From Frateuria defendens (GTDB lineage Bacteria > Pseudomonadota > Gammaproteobacteria > Xanthomonadales > Rhodanobacteraceae): DNA of 59,165 bases. Made by a program: the position numbers and the translations under genes. Location of the stretch: assembly GCF_001182895.1 (NCBI RefSeq), contig NZ_LFQR01000059.1, positions 1 to 59,165 of the forward strand, given 5' to 3'. The notes under the pieces are model-generated. The model had not been told where the DNA came from. It worked only from the letters and a program-made list of their open reading frames with translations, and did no database searches. Positions 37,117 to 45,236 of this stretch are shown here, piece by piece (position 1 is the first letter of the stretch; each line of letters starts with the position of its first letter).

Positions 37117-39156
37117 TCAAGCGAGCTTCTGCGGCTCCTGCAGGAAGTTGCCTTGCACGAAGTCGACGCCGCAGGCGAACAGCAGCGAGGTGCTGGCGGC
37201 GTCCTCCACCCATTCGGCGATGGTCTGCCGGCCCATGTCGCGCGCCTGCTGGCAGATCTCGGCGACCTTCTTCTGGTTCTCGGGGTGCTGTGGCAGCTGG
37301 GTCATGAAGGTGCGGTCGATCTTCAGGTAGTCCGCGCCGATGTGCTGCAACAGCTGGAACGAGTTGAGGCCCGAGCCGAACTGCTCCAGCGCGAAGCGGC
37401 CGCCGATCCTCTTCCACTCGCCGATGAACTCCTGCGCCGGGCGCAGCAGGGTGACCACCTTGCTCTCGGTCATCTCCAGCACGATCTGCCCGCGGCGCAG
37501 GCCGGCCTGCTGCAGGCGCTGGGCCAGCCACGGCAGCAGTGCGGCGTCCTGCAGCGCCTCGGCGGTGAGCTTGATGAAGAAGGTGGTCTGCACGCCGTAA
37601 TGGTCGCGTGCCGTGAGGGTCTTGATGGCCTGGTCGATCACCCATCGGTCGATCGCGCCGGTCAGGCCGTGCTTCTCGGCGATGGGCATGAAGAAGCCGG
37701 GCAGCACCTCGCCCTGCGGGCCGTTGAGGCGCAGCAGGATCTCGGAGTACTCGCCCTCGGCGTCCTGCAGGCTGATGATGTGCTGGTGGTAGAGCACGAA
37801 GCCGTCCTGCCGCAGCGCCTCGCGCAGCAGTTGCAGCCAGTAGCGCTCGCGCTCCTCCTCGGCCTTCTCGCGCGCGGCCGGGTCATGCAGCTCCATGCGG
37901 CCCACGCCCTGGCTCTGCGCGTTGCGCAGGGCCTGGCCGGCCTGGTTGAGCAGCAGCTCGGTGTTGGCATTCTTCTCGCCGAGCAGGCTGCCGCCCAGGC
38001 TGGCGGTGATGGTGACGGAGCGGGAGCCGGCGTCGAAGATCTCGCTGGCGACGGCCTGCTGCACCTCGGCGATCCAGCGCTTGACGTCCTCGTCGCCGCG
38101 GCTGTCGAGCATCACGCCGACGGTGTGATCGGCGAGCAGGCCGGCCACCTCGTCGGTGCCGAGCAGGTCGCCGATGCGTCCGGCGAAGGCGGCCAGCAGC
38201 TGGTCGGCCTGGGCCAGGCCGATGCCGGCGACGAGGTCCTGCCAGTTGTCCGGCTCGATCAGCAGCAGGGTCTGGCTCTTCTTGCCCTTGGCGGCAGCGG
38301 CCACCGCCTCGTCGATGAATTCCAGCGTGCGGGCGCGGTTGAACAGGCCGGTGACGGGGTCGCGCTGCAGCTGGTCGATCAGCGAAGGGTCCACCTGCTG
38401 GCGGCGGAACACGATCTGCAGGCAGGGCTCGCCCTCGAAGGTGGCATGGGCGAACTCCACCGTGGCCTTGAAGCCGTCGCCGCCGGCGCGGCGCGCGTGC
38501 AGCTCCAGCCGCGGCTCGGCCTTCTCGTCGCGCGCGTGGCTGCGCAGCAGCTGCTTGAAAGGCTCGGCGTCGGCGGTGCTGATCAGGTCCAGCACGGGCA
38601 GGCCGAGCAGGTCGTCGAAGCTGTCGTAGCCGAAGGTCTCCAGGTAGGCCTGGTTGGCGCGCACGTGCATGCCGTCGTGCACGTAGGCGATGGGGTCGTT
38701 GGAGGAGTCGAGCAGGGCGTCGCAGCGGCGCTCGGATTCGCGCAGCGCGGCCTCCAGCAGGCGTACCTGGCGCCGCGTCTGCAGCGATTCGAACTCGCGC
38801 TGCAGCACCGCGATCATCTGCTTGGGCTGGTTGCGCAGCACCAGGCCGCGGATGCCGGCGGCGAACAGCTCGATGGCGGTGCGGTTGTCCACCTGGGGCA
38901 CCACGGCGAGCAGGGCCAGGTCGCGGCCGTAGACGTCGAGCTCGTGGGTCAGCTCGCGCAGGTCGAGGCCGGCGCCGGGATCGAGCAGCACCAGGTCGGG
39001 CACCAGTTCTTCCAGGGCGGCGCGCACTTCCTCGAGCTGGGTGGCGCGGGCGGGCCGCACGGCGATGCCGGCGTTGCGCAGCAGGCTAATGATCTGTTCC
39101 GCCTCCTCGACCGATTTCTCGACGAAGAGCACCTTGATGACGAAATCTTTCTTCAT
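37117..39156 (-). CDS. FimX/Filp-type degenerate GGDEF-EAL c-di-GMP receptor
   Basis: A 679-residue protein: response-receiver-like domain (about 1-125), PAS (about 145-205 plus), GGDEF (about 260-420) and EAL (about 425-679). The GGDEF site reads LLADHTVG, so the cyclase is inactive. The EAL motif reads EILLRL; the DDFG loop is EQFG and later motifs are altered, so phosphodiesterase activity is not expected. This domain order and pattern match Pseudomonas FimX and Xanthomonas Filp, which bind c-di-GMP through the EAL domain, partner with a PilZ protein and control type IV pilus twitching. No membrane segment. The ATG at 39156 begins MKKDFVIKVLFVEKS. Type IV pilus genes are not in this window. 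Confidence 0.9.
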   Translation of the reverse strand: MKKDFVIKVLFVEKSVEEAEQIISLLRNAGIAVRPARATQLEEVRAALEELVPDLVLLDPGAGLDLRELTHELDVYGRDLALLAVVPQVDNRTAIELFAAGIRGLVLRNQPKQMIAVLQREFESLQTRRQVRLLEAALRESERRCDALLDSSNDPIAYVHDGMHVRANQAYLETFGYDSFDDLLGLPVLDLISTADAEPFKQLLRSHARDEKAEPRLELHARRAGGDGFKATVEFAHATFEGEPCLQIVFRRQQVDPSLIDQLQRDPVTGLFNRARTLEFIDEAVAAAAKGKKSQTLLLIEPDNWQDLVAGIGLAQADQLLAAFAGRIGDLLGTDEVAGLLADHTVGVMLDSRGDEDVKRWIAEVQQAVASEIFDAGSRSVTITASLGGSLLGEKNANTELLLNQAGQALRNAQSQGVGRMELHDPAAREKAEEERERYWLQLLREALRQDGFVLYHQHIISLQDAEGEYSEILLRLNGPQGEVLPGFFMPIAEKHGLTGAIDRWVIDQAIKTLTARDHYGVQTTFFIKLTAEALQDAALLPWLAQRLQQAGLRRGQIVLEMTESKVVTLLRPAQEFIGEWKRIGGRFALEQFGSGLNSFQLLQHIGADYLKIDRTFMTQLPQHPENQKKVAEICQQARDMGRQTIAEWVEDAASTSLLFACGVDFVQGNFLQEPQKLA

Positions 39157-39297
39157 GGCCGCCGGGCTGTCCTCGGGGATTGCGCAGGCCGGGGCGATGC
39201 AAACGGTTCAGCCTGTTCCTGCGGTTGTAGCGGATTCCGGCCGAGGCTGCCAGTCGCGCCTGCCGCGAAAATGACGAAGATCATCCGCGGCGGCTTT

Positions 39298-40308
39298 TCA
39301 CAGCGGGCGCTTGGCGGCGTCGCCGGCCACCTCGCGCACCAGTTTCGGCACCAGGTAGCCGGGCAGGCGCTCGCGCAGGGCGCCCATCAGCGCCAGCGCG
39401 GCGTCGTCGTCCACCTCGAAGTGGGCCGCGCCCTGCACGCGGTCGAGCTGGTGCAGGTAGTAGGGCAGCACGCCGGCGGCGAACAGGCGCTCGGACAGTG
39501 CGGCCAGCGTGTCGGCGTCGTCGTTGATCCCGCGCAGCAGCACCGACTGGTTGAGCACGGTGGCGCCGGCCTCGCGCAGCCGGGCGCAGGCGGCGTCCAC
39601 CGCGGCGTCGAACTCGTTGGCGTGGTTGGCGTGCAGCACCACCACCTTCTGCTGCGGCAGGGCGGCCAGCCAAGCGGCGAAGGCGTCGTCGATGCGCTCG
39701 GGCAGCACCACCGGCAGGCGGGTGTGGATGCGCAGGCGGGTCACATGCGGGATGTCGGCCAGCCCGCGGGCGAGTTCCTCCAGCTTGGCGGTGGCGAGCG
39801 AGAGCGGGTCGCCGCCGGAGAGGATCAGCTCGCTGATGGTGGCGTCCCGGCGCACGTGGTCGAGCGCCTGGCGCCACTGGCCGGCGGCGGCGATCTCCGC
39901 GCCGTAGGGGAAGTGGCGGCGGAAGCAGTAGCGGCAGTTGACGGCGCAGCTGCCGCTGGCGATCAGCAGCGCGCGGCCGCGGTATTTGTGCAGCACGCCG
40001 CGGGCCTCGCGCGCGGCGAGGTCGCCCACCGCGTCGGTGGCGTAGCCCGGCGCCTCGTCCAGCTCGGCCAGCTGCGGCAGTACCTGCAGCAGCAGCGGGT
40101 CGCGCGGATCGCCGTGGCGCATGCGGGCGGCGAAGCCGCGCGGCACGCGCAGCGCGAAGCCCGCGTCGCCGGGGGGCAGGCGCTCCGCATGCTGGCCGAG
40201 CCCCACGGTGCGCAGCAGCTCGCCGGCGTCGGTGATCGCCTCGCGCCACAGCTCGCGCCAGTCGCGGACCGGTGACGATAGGCGGGAAGTGGGGCTTGCG
40301 GTTATCAT
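39298..40308 (-). CDS. epmB: EF-P beta-lysylation protein EpmB
   Basis: A 336-residue radical-SAM enzyme of the lysine 2,3-aminomutase family. The cluster motif is [11 protein letters not shown] (CxxxCxxC). Following [15 protein letters not shown] and [20 protein letters not shown] are typical of EpmB/YjeK. EpmB converts (S)-alpha-lysine to (R)-beta-lysine, which EpmA attaches to Lys34 of EF-P. It is shorter than true lysine 2,3-aminomutases and lacks their extra C-terminal domain. It is divergent from efp with 88 bases between starts, the classical gene order; epmA is not in the window. Confidence 0.95.
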   Translation of the reverse strand: MITASPTSRLSSPVRDWRELWREAITDAGELLRTVGLGQHAERLPPGDAGFALRVPRGFAARMRHGDPRDPLLLQVLPQLAELDEAPGYATDAVGDLAAREARGVLHKYRGRALLIASGSCAVNCRYCFRRHFPYGAEIAAAGQWRQALDHVRRDATISELILSGGDPLSLATAKLEELARGLADIPHVTRLRIHTRLPVVLPERIDDAFAAWLAALPQQKVVVLHANHANEFDAAVDAACARLREAGATVLNQSVLLRGINDDADTLAALSERLFAAGVLPYYLHQLDRVQGAAHFEVDDDAALALMGALRERLPGYLVPKLVREVAGDAAKRPL

Positions 40309-40396
40309 GGTCGGCCTTGGAGTGGGCCGCTCGGCCCGTGACGAACCCCTAATGTTAGCCCCTTTGGCGGGGCGGATTTACCTCTGGAGCTCAAGC

Positions 40397-40966
40397 ATGG
40401 CCACCGCCGGTCTCAATGACGTCAAGAAGGGTATGAAGATCCTTCACAACAATGACCCGTGGGTCATTACCGACGCCGAATTCATCAAGCCCGGCAAGGG
40501 GCAGGCGTTCACCCGCATCTTCATCCGCAACCTGAAGACGGGCCGCACCACCGAGCAGACCATGAAGTCCAGCGACTCCTTCGAGGTTGCCGACGTCACC
40601 GACACCGACATGCAGTTCCTGTACGCCGACGGCGAGTTCTGGCACTTCATGCAGCCGGACACCTTCGAGCAGCACCAGGCCGGCAAGGCCGGCGTGGGCG
40701 AGGCGGCCAAGTGGCTCAAGGGCGAGGAGGAGTGCGTGGTGACGCTGTTCAACGGCGAGATCATCGCCGTGCAGCCGCCGAACTTCGTGGAGCTGAAGAT
40801 CGTCGAGACCGATCCCGGCGTGCGCGGCGACACCTCCGGCGGCGGCGGCAAGCCGGCCACGCTGGAAACCGGCGCCGTGGTGCGCGTGCCGCTGTTCGTG
40901 GGCCAGGAGGAGACGATCAAGGTCGACACCCGCTCCGGCGAATACGTCAGCCGCGTCGGCAAGTGA
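40397..40966 (+). CDS. efp: Elongation factor P
   Basis: A 189-residue EF-P with its three beta-barrel domains. The loop [10 protein letters not shown] carries the modifiable Lys of the EpmAB system, and the C-terminal [11 protein letters not shown] and [12 protein letters not shown] are standard. It rescues ribosomes stalled on polyproline. It is paired with divergent epmB. GGAGCTC lies just before the ATG at 40397. The stop codon is the first part of a 32-base palindrome. Confidence 0.97.
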   Translation: MATAGLNDVKKGMKILHNNDPWVITDAEFIKPGKGQAFTRIFIRNLKTGRTTEQTMKSSDSFEVADVTDTDMQFLYADGEFWHFMQPDTFEQHQAGKAGVGEAAKWLKGEEECVVTLFNGEIIAVQPPNFVELKIVETDPGVRGDTSGGGGKPATLETGAVVRVPLFVGQEETIKVDTRSGEYVSRVGK

Positions 40967-40996
40967 CATATCGGTCCGCGTGCGGACCGATATGTC
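40965..40996. repeat. 32-base palindrome at the efp stop codon
   Basis: GACATATCGGTCCGC (40965-40979) and GCGGACCGATATGTC (40982-40996) are exact inverted copies around GT. The left arm includes the last two bases of the efp stop. No T-run follows, so it is not a standard terminator. It touches the left end of the element at 40995-41102. Confidence 0.6.
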
Positions 40997-41102
40997 ATCC
41001 CGGCGCAGGCCGGGATCCAGTCAAGGCACCCGTGCGAAGCACACGACACTGAAGTGTGCGCACCGCACAGGCCGGACTGGATTCCGGCCCGCGCCGGCAT
41101 GG
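40995..41102. repeat. 108-bp MITE-like element with about 28-bp inverted ends
   Basis: The left end reads TCATCCCGGCGCAGGCCGGG then ATCCAGTC. The right end, inverted, reads CATGCCGGCGCGGGCCGGAA then TCCAGTCC. About 24 of 28 positions agree. The middle holds GTGCGAAGCACACGACACTG and other short palindromes and no coding frame. It lies between efp and mtaD. Confidence 0.6.
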
Positions 41103-41185
41103 CGATCCAAAGCGAGGGGGCGGACGCCGCTGGGTGTGCCGCCCCTTGCTGTATCCAACCCCCAGAAACGAAAGCGAGCCCCCCG

Positions 41186-42520
41186 ATGAGCCAGACCCCG
41201 CCGCAGACTGTCGACCTCCTGATCGAAGCCCGCTGGGTGGTGCCGGTCGAGCCCCATGGCGTGGTGCTGGAGCACCACGCGGTGGCCGTGCACGGCAGCT
41301 ACATCGTGGGCCTGCTGCCCATCGCCGAGGCGCGCGCGGCTTTCGCACCGCGCGAGCGGGTGGAGTTGCCCGAGCACGCGCTGATCCCCGGCCTGGTCAA
41401 CAGCCACACGCACAACCCGATGACCCTGCTGCGCGGCCTGGCCGACGACCTGCCGCTGATGACCTGGCTGCAGGAGCACATCTGGCCGGCCGAGGCCAAG
41501 GTGATGGGGCCTGAGTTCGTGCGCGACGGCGTGGAGCTGGCGGTGGCCGAGATGCTGCGCGGCGGCACCACCTGCGCCAACGAGAACTACTTCTTCCCCG
41601 ACGCCATCGGCGCCACCTACCGCAAGCTCGGCTTCCGCGCCGTGGTGGGCCTGCCGGTGATCGAGTTCCCCACCGCCTGGGCCAAGACCCAGGACGAATA
41701 CTTCGAGCGCGCCGGCGAGGTGCACGACGCCTTCCTCGGCGATGCGCTGGTGCGCACCGCCTTCGCGCCGCACGCGCCGTACACGGTGTCGGACGCGAGC
41801 TTCGAGCGCATCCGCGTGCTGGCCGACCAACTCGACATTCCGGTGCACCTGCACACCCACGAGACCGCGCATGAGGTGGAGGAGGAGAAGCGCAAGAGCG
41901 GCCTGCGCCCGTTCCAGCGCCTGCAGAAGCTCGGCCTGGTCAACGACCGCCTGATCGCCGTGCACATGACCCAGCTCACCGACGGCGAGATCGCCGCCTG
42001 CGCCGAGGCCGGCGTGTCGGTGGTGCATTGCCCGGAGTCCAACCTCAAGCTCGCCTCCGGCTTCTGCCCGGCGGAGAAGCTGCGCCGGGCCGGCGTCAAC
42101 GTGGCGCTGGGCACCGACGGCTGCGCCTCCAACAACGACCTGGACATGTTCGGCGAGATGCGCACCGCCGCGCTGCTGGCCAAGGCGGTGGCGGAGGACG
42201 CGGCCGCGTTCGACGCCGCCTACGCGCTGCGCGCGGCCACCCTGCACGGCGCGCGGGCGATGGGGCTGGAGAACGAGATCGGCTCGATCGAGGAAGGCAA
42301 GCAGGCCGACCTCGCCGCCGTGCGCCTGTCGGACCTGGAGACGCAGCCGATGTTCCACGTCGCCTCGCAGCTGGTCTACGCCAGCGGCCGCCAGCAGGTG
42401 AGCGACGTGTGGATCGCGGGCAAGCGCAAGCTCGCCGCGCGCGAGCTGGTGGACATGGACGTGCCGGCCATCCTCGCCAAGGCGCGCGCCTGGCGCGAGC
42501 GCATCGTCTCCTACGCCTGA
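41186..42520 (+). CDS. mtaD: TRZ/ATZ hydrolase, MTA/SAH deaminase type
   Basis: A 444-residue amidohydrolase. Metal ligands are in the NSHTHNPMT motif (HxH), the His in HLHTHETAHE and the Asp in LGTDGCASNNDLDMF; the catalytic His is in VVHCPESNLKL. The architecture and motifs match 5-methylthioadenosine/S-adenosylhomocysteine deaminase and related N-ethylammeline-type hydrolases. It likely deaminates MTA or SAH to inosine analogues for methionine salvage. In xanthomonads it precedes ubiG, as here, which would link removal of SAH to methyltransfer (inference). The ATG at 41186 follows GCGAGCC. Confidence 0.9.
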   Translation: MSQTPPQTVDLLIEARWVVPVEPHGVVLEHHAVAVHGSYIVGLLPIAEARAAFAPRERVELPEHALIPGLVNSHTHNPMTLLRGLADDLPLMTWLQEHIWPAEAKVMGPEFVRDGVELAVAEMLRGGTTCANENYFFPDAIGATYRKLGFRAVVGLPVIEFPTAWAKTQDEYFERAGEVHDAFLGDALVRTAFAPHAPYTVSDASFERIRVLADQLDIPVHLHTHETAHEVEEEKRKSGLRPFQRLQKLGLVNDRLIAVHMTQLTDGEIAACAEAGVSVVHCPESNLKLASGFCPAEKLRRAGVNVALGTDGCASNNDLDMFGEMRTAALLAKAVAEDAAAFDAAYALRAATLHGARAMGLENEIGSIEEGKQADLAAVRLSDLETQPMFHVASQLVYASGRQQVSDVWIAGKRKLAARELVDMDVPAILAKARAWRERIVSYA

Positions 42521-42543
42521 CCATCCATCACCGAGCCGATTCC

Positions 42544-42810
42544 ATGGAAACGCCCATGCCCCTGTTCCTCGTCCTTGCCATGCGCCGCCCGCAGTTCGAT
42601 CCCGCGGTGGTGCCGGCGCACAAGCAATTCCTCGACGCCCTGCGTGCCGAGGGCCGGCTGGAACGCTCCGGGCCGTTCGGCGACCAGACCGGCGGCGCCT
42701 ACCTGATGCGCGCGGCAGACCTCGACGACGCGCGCCGGGTCGCCTTCAGCGATCCCGCCCACACCAGCGGCGGCTGGGACATCACGGTGTACGAATGGCT
42801 GGCGCGCTAA
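42544..42810 (+). CDS. YciI family protein
   Basis: An 88-residue dimeric ferredoxin-like fold protein. It has LFLVLAMRRPQFDPAVVPAH, then FLDALRAEGRLERSGPF with the conserved GPF, and GGAYLMRAADLDDARRV. The Asp and His expected at the YciI cleft are present. Function is unknown in most members. It sits 23 bases after mtaD and 33 before ubiG, so it belongs to the operon. An alternative start, 12 bases on (MPLFLVL), is equally possible. Confidence 0.87.
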   Translation: METPMPLFLVLAMRRPQFDPAVVPAHKQFLDALRAEGRLERSGPFGDQTGGAYLMRAADLDDARRVAFSDPAHTSGGWDITVYEWLAR

Positions 42811-42843
42811 GCTGCGCGCCGTAGTAGACGTAAGGAACCGACC

Positions 42844-43551
42844 ATGCAGACGACGAGCAACGCGAGCCCCGAGGAAATCGCCCGCTTCGGCAAACTGGCC
42901 TCGCGCTGGTGGGACCCGGACGGCGAGTCGCGCCCGCTGCACGACTTGAACCCCGTGCGCTTCGACTACGTGGCCGCGCGGGTGGACCTGCGCGGCGCGC
43001 GCGTGGCCGATGTCGGCTGCGGCGGCGGCCTGCTCAGCGAGGCGCTGGCGCGCGCGGGGGCCAAGGTCACCGGCATCGACCTCGGCCAGCGGGTGATCGA
43101 CGTGGCCCAGCTGCACCTGCACGAGTCCAACCTCGAAGTGGATTACCGCGTGCAATCCTCCGCCGAACTGGCCGCCGCCGAGCCGGCCAGCTTCGATGCC
43201 GTGTGCTGCATGGAACTGATCGAGCACGTGCCCGACCCGGCCGCGCTGGTGCGCGACCTCGCCGCCATGCTCAGGCCCGGCGGGCGGGTGTTCGTCTCCA
43301 CCCTCAACCGCACGCCGGCGGCGTTCGGCGCGGCCATCCTCGGCGCCGAATACATCACGCGCCTGCTGCCGCGCGGCACGCACCACTACGCGCAGTTCCT
43401 CAAGCCCTCCGAGCTGGCGCGCCTGCTGCGCGCGGCGGGGCTGGAGCTGGAGGACGTCTCGGGCCTGGGCTACAACCCCCTCACCCGCAAGGCCTGGCTG
43501 AGCCGCCTCACCGCGGTGAACTACGTGCTCTGCGCGCGCAAGCCGGCCTGA
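42844..43551 (+). CDS. ubiG: Ubiquinone biosynthesis O-methyltransferase UbiG
   Basis: A 235-residue UbiG. It starts with the typical EEIARFGKLASRWWDPDGES, has SAM motif VADVGCGGGLLSEALA and the membrane-associated segment FGAAILGAEYITRLLPRGTH. The late motif GLGYNPLTRKAWLS is diagnostic of UbiG. It carries out both O-methylations of ubiquinone synthesis at the inner membrane. The gene is followed 24 bases later by gph. Confidence 0.96.
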   Translation: MQTTSNASPEEIARFGKLASRWWDPDGESRPLHDLNPVRFDYVAARVDLRGARVADVGCGGGLLSEALARAGAKVTGIDLGQRVIDVAQLHLHESNLEVDYRVQSSAELAAAEPASFDAVCCMELIEHVPDPAALVRDLAAMLRPGGRVFVSTLNRTPAAFGAAILGAEYITRLLPRGTHHYAQFLKPSELARLLRAAGLELEDVSGLGYNPLTRKAWLSRLTAVNYVLCARKPA

Positions 43552-43575
43552 TGGCCGCGATCCACGGAAACCGCC

Positions 43576-44259
43576 ATGACCCAGCCCTTGCCCGATGCCA
43601 TCGAAGGCGTGCTGTTCGACCTGGACGGCACGCTGCTGGACAGCGCCCCCGACCTCTACGCGGCCCTGCTCGCGCAGTGCGAGGAGGAGGGCGAGGCGCC
43701 GCCGCCGTACGAGCCGGTGCGCGAGGTGGTCTCCAGCGGTGCCGCCGCCGTGCTGCGGCAGGGCTTTCCCGCCCACGACGAGGCGGCCCGGCAGGCCCTG
43801 CTGCCGCGCTACCTGCAGCTCTACCACGCGGTGATGGGGCGCGACACGCGCCCGTTCGCCGGCGTGGACGCCCTGCTCGAGGGCATGGAGGCGGACGGCG
43901 TGCGCTGGGGCATCGTCACCAACAAGGCCGGCTTCCTCACCGAGGAACTGCTGGCGCGCATCGGCTGGGGGGGGCGCGCGGCCGCGGTAGTGGCCGGCGA
44001 CACGCTGCCGGTGAAGAAGCCCGACCCCGCACCGGTGCGCCTGGCCTGCGACCGCGCCGGCCTCGCGCCGGCCCGCAGCCTGTTCGTGGGCGACGACCGC
44101 CGCGACGTCGAGGCCGGCCGCGGCGCCGGCCTGTACACCGTGGCCGTGCGCTGGGGCTACCTCAACGGCGGCGACCCGGACGACTGGGGCGCGGACCTGG
44201 TGGTGGACCACCCGCAGGAACTCGCCGCGCTGCTCGCCGGGCGACAGGCCCTCGCATGA
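43576..44259 (+). CDS. gph: Phosphoglycolate phosphatase (HAD family)
   Basis: A 227-residue HAD hydrolase of subclass I with a cap after motif 1. The nucleophile is Asp15 in FDLDGTLLDS with Asp17 as acid/base. Motif 2 is IVTNK, motif 3 the Lys in VKKPDPAP, and motif 4 the acidic pair in FVGDDRRDVEAGR. This pattern and the ubiG-gph neighbourhood support phosphoglycolate phosphatase (2-phosphoglycolate salvage); a MupP-like N-acetylmuramate-6-phosphate phosphatase role is also possible for ubiG-linked members. Its stop overlaps the next ATG by four bases. Confidence 0.9.
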   Translation: MTQPLPDAIEGVLFDLDGTLLDSAPDLYAALLAQCEEEGEAPPPYEPVREVVSSGAAAVLRQGFPAHDEAARQALLPRYLQLYHAVMGRDTRPFAGVDALLEGMEADGVRWGIVTNKAGFLTEELLARIGWGGRAAAVVAGDTLPVKKPDPAPVRLACDRAGLAPARSLFVGDDRRDVEAGRGAGLYTVAVRWGYLNGGDPDDWGADLVVDHPQELAALLAGRQALA

Positions 44260-45101
44260 ACGCGGAGGGGCACGGCGCCCTGCAGAGCTACATCGACAAA
44301 TGGCTGGCGGTGCAGCCGCCGCAGCGCATCGCGCTGGCCTTCGTGGATGCGCCGCGGCACGCCGGCCACATCGCGCTGGCGGCGCTGGAACAGGAACTGC
44401 TCGGCGCCGCCTACGGCATCCGCGAGCCGCAGGTGGCAGCGGCCAAGCTCGAATGGTGGGCGCAGGAACTCACCGGCGCCCCCGCCAGCGGCGGCCGCCA
44501 TCCGCTGACGCGGGTGCTGTTCGACGACGGGCGCGCCCGCGCGCTGCCGCCCGGGCGCTGGCTGGCGCCGGTGCTGGCCGCGATGGCGCAGCTGGAAGAG
44601 GGCACCGCGGCGGATTTCGACGCCCAGCTCGCGGCTGCCTCCGCGCTGCACGGCGCGCTGGCGGCGCTGGAGACCGCCTGGTGGTACGGCGAGGGCGCCT
44701 CGCCAGAGCGCGCCGGCCGCCTGGCGACCCTGGCCCACCTGCTGCACGCGCTGCGCCGGCTGGAGGAGGATGCCGAGCGCGACCGATTGCCGCTGCCGAT
44801 GGACCGGCTGGCCCGCTTCGGCCTGCGCCGCGGCCAGCTGCGCCAGCGGAACGAGGCGCGCGACGGCGCCGTGCGCGCGCAGCTCCAAAGCCTGCTCGCC
44901 GCCTGGCGCGAGGCCGAGCGCCTGCCGGGGCCGCTCAGCGTGTTCCGGGCGCTGGAGGCGCGCCAGGCGGCGCGCGCGGCGCGGCGCGCGGCATCCGCGG
45001 CCGATCCGCTGGCCGCCCTGCAGACGGGCGACAAGGCTGGCCTGCCGGCGGTGTTCGCCACCTGGCAGGCCGCGCGGCGCTGGCGGCGGGCGGCGGCGTA
45101 A
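44256..45101 (+). CDS. Squalene/phytoene synthase family protein
   Basis: A 281-residue protein resembling the squalene/phytoene synthase fold. It has LALAFVDAPRH-like first helices, KLEWWAQEL (where active synthases have an aspartate-rich motif), and LLHALRRLEEDAERDRLPLP, where LPLPMD recalls the family YLP motif. The two DxxxD motifs of true synthases are not intact, so a non-enzymatic or altered role, like the NDUFAF6 relatives, is possible. The ATG at 44256 overlaps the gph stop (ATGA). It is consistently downstream of ubiG-gph in xanthomonads, but the function is unknown. Confidence 0.75.
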   Translation: MNAEGHGALQSYIDKWLAVQPPQRIALAFVDAPRHAGHIALAALEQELLGAAYGIREPQVAAAKLEWWAQELTGAPASGGRHPLTRVLFDDGRARALPPGRWLAPVLAAMAQLEEGTAADFDAQLAAASALHGALAALETAWWYGEGASPERAGRLATLAHLLHALRRLEEDAERDRLPLPMDRLARFGLRRGQLRQRNEARDGAVRAQLQSLLAAWREAERLPGPLSVFRALEARQAARAARRAASAADPLAALQTGDKAGLPAVFATWQAARRWRRAAA

Positions 45102-45168
45102 GCGATTTCGCGGCGTTCGGACCGCTCCGCCGCGACGCAGTGTTTCCGGCAGCGGCCTGTTGCGCTCG

Positions 45169-45195
45169 CCCGAGCTGCCCCAACATAAGCTCGGG
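45169..45195. repeat. Hairpin in the gap before folE2
   Basis: CCCGAGCT (45169-45176) and AGCTCGGG (45188-45195) pair perfectly around 11 bases, 42 bases above the folE2 start and about 70 after the phytoene-synthase-like gene. No T-run follows. It may end the upstream operon or structure the folE2 leader. Confidence 0.35.
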
Positions 45196-45236
45196 TCAGG
45201 CGGCGCGGCCGCCGAAAGCGTTACAGGATTTCCCCC

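Noticed and set aside
37108-40275. A plus-strand open frame of 1055 codons over the fimX-like gene and epmB
   Set aside because: It is antisense to two genes with complete motifs; composition is typical of a GC-rich shadow frame.
40310-40396. A riboswitch or leader RNA before efp
   Set aside because: Only a short GC-rich stem is seen and the gap is just 88 bases; no known class fits.
45102-45236. A Zur box upstream of folE2
   Set aside because: TGTTG and CAACA are 18 bases apart and lack the AT-rich centre of known Zur sites; not enough to call.
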